Part shown: positions 34,033 through 36,851 of the stretch, in pieces | How the letters are laid out: the number at the start of each line of letters is the position of its first letter | Numbering within the stretch: position 1 is the first letter of the stretch | Assembly: GCA_902558815.1 (NCBI GenBank) | Contig: CACEFF010000011.1 | Coordinates: 1-36,851 of the forward strand | DNA: 36,851 nucleotides | Source of the DNA: an uncultured Pelagibacteraceae bacterium | GTDB taxonomy: Bacteria; Pseudomonadota; Alphaproteobacteria; Pelagibacterales; Pelagibacteraceae | Direction of reading: 5' to 3' | Translations under genes and position numbers: made by a program | Notes under the pieces: model-generated | What the model was told of the DNA's origin: nothing | Databases searched by the model: none | What the model saw: the letters and a program-made list of their open reading frames with translations, nothing else

Positions 34033-34803
34033 ATGAACATTAAAGTTATTATTCAAAGAGATATATCAAGAGTTATAATAAATGAACCAAAAACCTATAA
34101 TTCATTATCTTTCAAAAATTTAAATGATCTAATTAAAGTTTTTAAAAAATTAGATAATGATAAAAATATAAAGGTAATTATTCTTGAGGGAGCTGGGAGA
34201 GGATTTAGCGCAGGACACAATTTAAAAGAAGTAAGAGGTTTAAAAAAAAAAGAAAAATACCAAAAATTATTTAACCTTTGCTCAAAATTAATGATGCAAA
34301 TAGTTGAGGGTAGAAAACCAGTGATTGCTAAAGTACATGGTGCTGCTTATGCTGCAGGGTGCCAGTTAGCTGCAAGTTGTGATTTAGCATACAGTACTAA
34401 AGATGCATTGTTTGCTACTCCAGGAGTTAACATAGGTTTATTTTGTAGCACACCAATGGTGGCTGTAAGTAGAAAAATTAATAGAAAACCAATGATGAAA
34501 ATGCTGTTAACAGGTGAACCGATTAAAGCAAATTATGCAAAAGAAATTGGTTTGATAAATGACTGTTTTTCAAAATCAAAATTAAATAGTGAAGTCTTAA
34601 AAATTGCCAAAAAAATTGCATCTAAATCAAATCTAACAATTAAGATTGGTAAAAAAGCTTTTTATAAACAATTAGAAATGCCATTGAGAAAAGCTTATTC
34701 CTACACAAGTAAGATGATGACATTAAATATGATGGCAATGGACGCAAAAGAGGGTATTTCAGCATTTTTAGAGAAAAGAAAACCCAAATGGAAAAATAAA
34801 TGA
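34033..34803 (+). CDS. Crotonase (enoyl-CoA hydratase) family protein, ECHDC3-like
   Basis: 256 aa with the crotonase fold: oxyanion-hole segments FSAGHNL (Gly61) and GAAYAAGCQLAASCDLA (Gly109), then FATPGVNIGLFCSTPMVAVSR, which is characteristic of the ECHDC3 branch. The two catalytic Glu of enoyl-CoA hydratase are absent: Gln111 replaces the first, and the second lies in ATPGVNIG with no Glu. So true hydration is doubtful. It could be a methylthioacryloyl-CoA or other acyl-CoA enzyme; I cannot tell. It overlaps the next gene by 4 bp. Confidence 0.82.
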   Translation: MNIKVIIQRDISRVIINEPKTYNSLSFKNLNDLIKVFKKLDNDKNIKVIILEGAGRGFSAGHNLKEVRGLKKKEKYQKLFNLCSKLMMQIVEGRKPVIAKVHGAAYAAGCQLAASCDLAYSTKDALFATPGVNIGLFCSTPMVAVSRKINRKPMMKMLLTGEPIKANYAKEIGLINDCFSKSKLNSEVLKIAKKIASKSNLTIKIGKKAFYKQLEMPLRKAYSYTSKMMTLNMMAMDAKEGISAFLEKRKPKWKNK

Positions 34804-34994
34804 AAATTAAAAATATTTTAATTGTCATTCTAATTATTATTGGACTTTATGTAGTTTTAGATTTTCGGGATTATAATTTTAAAAGAGCAGTAGATGCGTG
34901 TTTAGCTGGAAGTCAAAAATTATCTACGTCTAAAATTATAGATTTGGATGAAGCAAAAAAGTTTTGTGAGGAACAAATAAAAAATGAAAAATAA
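34800..34994 (+). CDS. Small single-helix membrane protein in the MtoX unit
   Basis: 64 aa, with one N-terminal membrane helix (about residues 5-20, ILIVILIIIGLYVVL), a polar remainder, and two Cys (in DACLAG and KFCEEQ) that could pair if the domain is periplasmic. Not recognised. It overlaps the crotonase gene by 4 bp (ATGA) and the methanethiol oxidase gene by one base (TAATG), so it is part of the operon. It may anchor or assist a neighbour. Confidence 0.65.
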   Translation: MKIKNILIVILIIIGLYVVLDFRDYNFKRAVDACLAGSQKLSTSKIIDLDEAKKFCEEQIKNEK

Positions 34995-36367
34995 TGACAG
35001 AAAATAAAATCATTGATAAATCATGTTGTGGTCCTGGTTATGCAAGCCCAACTGAAGCGATTAAAGCACCTAACGAAAAACTATTATATACGATAGCTAT
35101 TTATACAGGAACTGGAATTCAAAAACCTGACTATCTTGCAACAGTTGATGTTGATCCAAATAGTCCAACTTATTCAAAAGTTATTCACCGTCTTGAAATG
35201 CCAGGTATTGGGGATGAGCTACATCACATGGGCTGGAATGCCTGTTCTTCATGTCATGGAGATTCTGGAATGAGTAGAAAATACCTTCTTGTTCCAGGTG
35301 TTAGATCGAATAATATTCATATCATTGACACTGCAACAGACCCTTTTGCTCCACAAATTCATAAAGTAATAAAGGGCTCTGAAATAAAATCCAAAACCAA
35401 CTTATCAGGTCCTCATACAGTTCATTGCTTAGGATCTGAAATTATAATTTCTTTTCTTGGTAATGCAAAAGGAGAAGCTCCAGGAGGATATTTACATCTT
35501 AATAAGGACTTTGAAATTGTTGGTCGTTGGGAAAATTCTATGGGTGATATTCCATTTAGTTATGATTTTTGGTATCAGCCTCGTCACAATGTTATGGTGA
35601 GTTCAGAATGGGCTGCACCTAATACGTTTATGCCAGGTTTTGATTTAGAAGAAGTGGGGCATTTAAAATATGGACGTAGACTACATATTTGGGATTTTAA
35701 AAAAAAAGAACCTATTGAAACAATGTATCTTGGTGAGGATGGATTAATACCATTAGAGGTAAAATTTAAACATGATCCTGATAGTAGTCATGGATTCTGT
35801 GGTGCAGCTCTTAGTTCAAATGTTATTCATTTTTGGAAATCAATAGAAGGAAAATGGAATTGGGAAAAAGTTATCGATATTGATAATGAACCTCATCCAG
35901 ATTGGCCTATTCCTATACCTGGAGTGATGTCTGCTATTCTTGTTTCTATGGATGATAAGTATCTTTATCTTAATAATTGGCTTCATGGTGATATGAGACA
36001 ATACGATATAACTGATCCCCACAAACCAAAACTGACAGGACAAGTATGGATGGGTGGTCTTTTAGGAAAAGCACCTTTAGTAAATGGAGTGAAAATTGCT
36101 GGCGGTCCTCAGATGTATCAATTATCTCTAGATGGAAAAAGAATGTACGTTACAACTTCTTTGTTTTCGACATGGGATAATCAATTCTATCCAGATATAA
36201 GAACTCAAGGAGGAGCAATGATAATGATTGACTGTGATGTTGAAAATGGTGGTATGAAGATTAATAAAGATTTTATTGTTGATTTTGGGAAAGAACCTAA
36301 TGGTCCAAGCAGATGTCATGAAAGTAGATATCCTGGTGGAGATTGTACAAGTGATATATGGCTGTAA
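34994..36367 (+). CDS. mtoX: Methanethiol oxidase / selenium-binding protein family (SBP56)
   Basis: 457 aa of the SBP56/SELENBP1/MtoX family, copper enzymes that oxidise methanethiol to formaldehyde, H2O2 and sulfide. Family marks are KSCCGPGYASP at the N-terminus, HHMGWNACSSCHGD (His77, His78, Cys84, Cys87, His88), GPHTVHCLG, SSHGFCGAALSS, and the C-terminal GPSRCHESRYPGGDCTSDIWL (by parts). There is no signal peptide, unlike the periplasmic Hyphomicrobium MtoX. It overlaps the small membrane gene by one base and the ferredoxin gene by 10 bp. Other SBP56 functions remain possible; the methanethiol role is inferred from family and sulfur context. Confidence 0.88.
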   Translation: MTENKIIDKSCCGPGYASPTEAIKAPNEKLLYTIAIYTGTGIQKPDYLATVDVDPNSPTYSKVIHRLEMPGIGDELHHMGWNACSSCHGDSGMSRKYLLVPGVRSNNIHIIDTATDPFAPQIHKVIKGSEIKSKTNLSGPHTVHCLGSEIIISFLGNAKGEAPGGYLHLNKDFEIVGRWENSMGDIPFSYDFWYQPRHNVMVSSEWAAPNTFMPGFDLEEVGHLKYGRRLHIWDFKKKEPIETMYLGEDGLIPLEVKFKHDPDSSHGFCGAALSSNVIHFWKSIEGKWNWEKVIDIDNEPHPDWPIPIPGVMSAILVSMDDKYLYLNNWLHGDMRQYDITDPHKPKLTGQVWMGGLLGKAPLVNGVKIAGGPQMYQLSLDGKRMYVTTSLFSTWDNQFYPDIRTQGGAMIMIDCDVENGGMKINKDFIVDFGKEPNGPSRCHESRYPGGDCTSDIWL

Positions 36368-36732
36368 AATTAATTACTATCACAAACCGTGAAAATAAAA
36401 CTTTTGAAGTTTCTGATCGTAAACCACTTCTTCAAGAATTACGTGCACTAGGTGTTGATCTTCCTTACGGATGTGAATATGGAGGATGTATTACCTGTGC
36501 AGCAAAACTTATAGAAGGTGAGGTCGATCAACGTTCTCAAGTTGCTCTAAATAATCGTCAGATAAATAACGGCTATATTGTATTATGTGTTGCAAGAGCA
36601 AAAACAGATTGTAAGATTGAGATCGGAGTTGAGAGTCATGATAAATTATATCGTAATCCTTTTCTTGACCCCCTTGCACCTCATGAGTTAAAAGCTGATA
36701 TAGCTTCAAAAAAAGAATTTAAAAAAAAATGA
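36358..36732 (+). CDS. Plant-type [2Fe-2S] ferredoxin
   Basis: 124 aa with the cluster-binding pattern CX4CX2CX29C: Cys39, Cys44, Cys47 and Cys77 (LPYGCEYGGCITCAAK ... VLCVAR). It resembles ferredoxins that feed oxygenases; here it could reduce the Rieske oxygenase encoded at the start of the same unit. A C-terminal tail of about 30 residues (HKLYRNPF-type region and KKEFKKK) is longer than usual. It overlaps mtoX by 10 bp and the next gene by 4 bp. Confidence 0.9.
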   Translation: MAVKLITITNRENKTFEVSDRKPLLQELRALGVDLPYGCEYGGCITCAAKLIEGEVDQRSQVALNNRQINNGYIVLCVARAKTDCKIEIGVESHDKLYRNPFLDPLAPHELKADIASKKEFKKK

Positions 36733-36851
36733 ATCACAAAGAACCTTATAGCGACAAATACTTAAAAGATATTTTACAGTCTGTAAAAACGATTGCGATG
36801 GTTGGAGCTAGCCCAGATAAAACTAAATTCAGCTATGGGGTTTTAAGAGTG
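36729..36851 (+). CDS. CoA-binding domain protein (YccU-like), 5' part only
   Basis: Only the first 41 codons are in the window; the gene runs off the end. The start overlaps the ferredoxin stop by 4 bp. The visible part (YSDKYLKDILQSVKTIAMVGASPDK) matches the N-terminus of YccU-type Rossmann-fold CoA-binding proteins, with the nucleotide loop MVGASPDKTK. It shows that the operon continues past the window. Confidence 0.78.
   Translation, partial: MNHKEPYSDKYLKDILQSVKTIAMVGASPDKTKFSYGVLRV

Overview
The window is an AT-rich, very densely packed stretch of bacterial chromosome. Its gene set and style are those of the marine alphaproteobacterial order Pelagibacterales (SAR11): short or overlapping gene junctions, small proteins rich in Lys, Ile and Asn, an OpuAC-type osmolyte transporter, heterotetrameric sarcosine oxidase, and many one-carbon genes. 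I infer this from the proteins, not from a marker gene. I found no rRNA, tRNA, transposase, integrase or CRISPR array, and no stretch above 300 bases without a gene.

Layout. (1) 1-5268, plus strand: a glycine-betaine/proline-type ABC importer (proX, proV, and proW with two fused permease domains). A MORN-repeat protein and a small membrane-anchored protein lie between proX and proV. (2) 5272-13832, plus: glycerol use. It holds glpK, then from its own strong promoter a rhizobial-type glycerol ABC importer (glpV, glpS, glpT, glpP, glpQ, glpU) and a gpsA-like glycerol-3-phosphate dehydrogenase. (3) 13835-20754: fhs (formate-tetrahydrofolate ligase, minus) divergent from soxBDAG (sarcosine oxidase, plus). 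(4) 20760-25685, mostly minus: a DMT-family exporter, a small lipoprotein, an unknown protein, an Asp/Glu racemase, a cold-shock protein, a GNAT acetyltransferase, purK and purE. (5) 25788-29183, plus: a tight four-gene unit with an M19-dipeptidase-like protein lacking part of its metal site, a 553-aa protein of unknown function, a DUF3726-like protein, and a 52-aa CxxC/CxxC microprotein. (6) 29180-31948, minus: a small MTHFR-like protein, a GcvT/DmdA-superfamily demethylase, a terminator, a 34-aa membrane peptide and a YIP1-like protein. (7) 32050-36851 (runs off the window), plus: one contiguous eight-gene unit with a Rieske oxygenase, an APS-kinase-like protein, an HxGH nucleotidyltransferase, an ECHDC3-like crotonase, a small membrane protein, a methanethiol oxidase/SBP56 homologue, a [2Fe-2S] ferredoxin, and the start of a CoA-binding protein.

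How it fits together (inference). Methylated osmolytes are imported and their methyl groups pass into the folate pool. SoxBDAG turns sarcosine into glycine plus methylene-tetrahydrofolate or formaldehyde, Fhs links formate to folate, and the GcvT-like/MTHFR-like pair looks like a second folate-dependent demethylation route. The most novel candidate is the Rieske-to-MtoX unit together with the divergent demethylase pair. It looks like an undescribed route for a methylated nitrogen or sulfur compound, with methanethiol as a possible intermediate. The second is the M19-like/unknown/DUF3726-like/CxxC unit.
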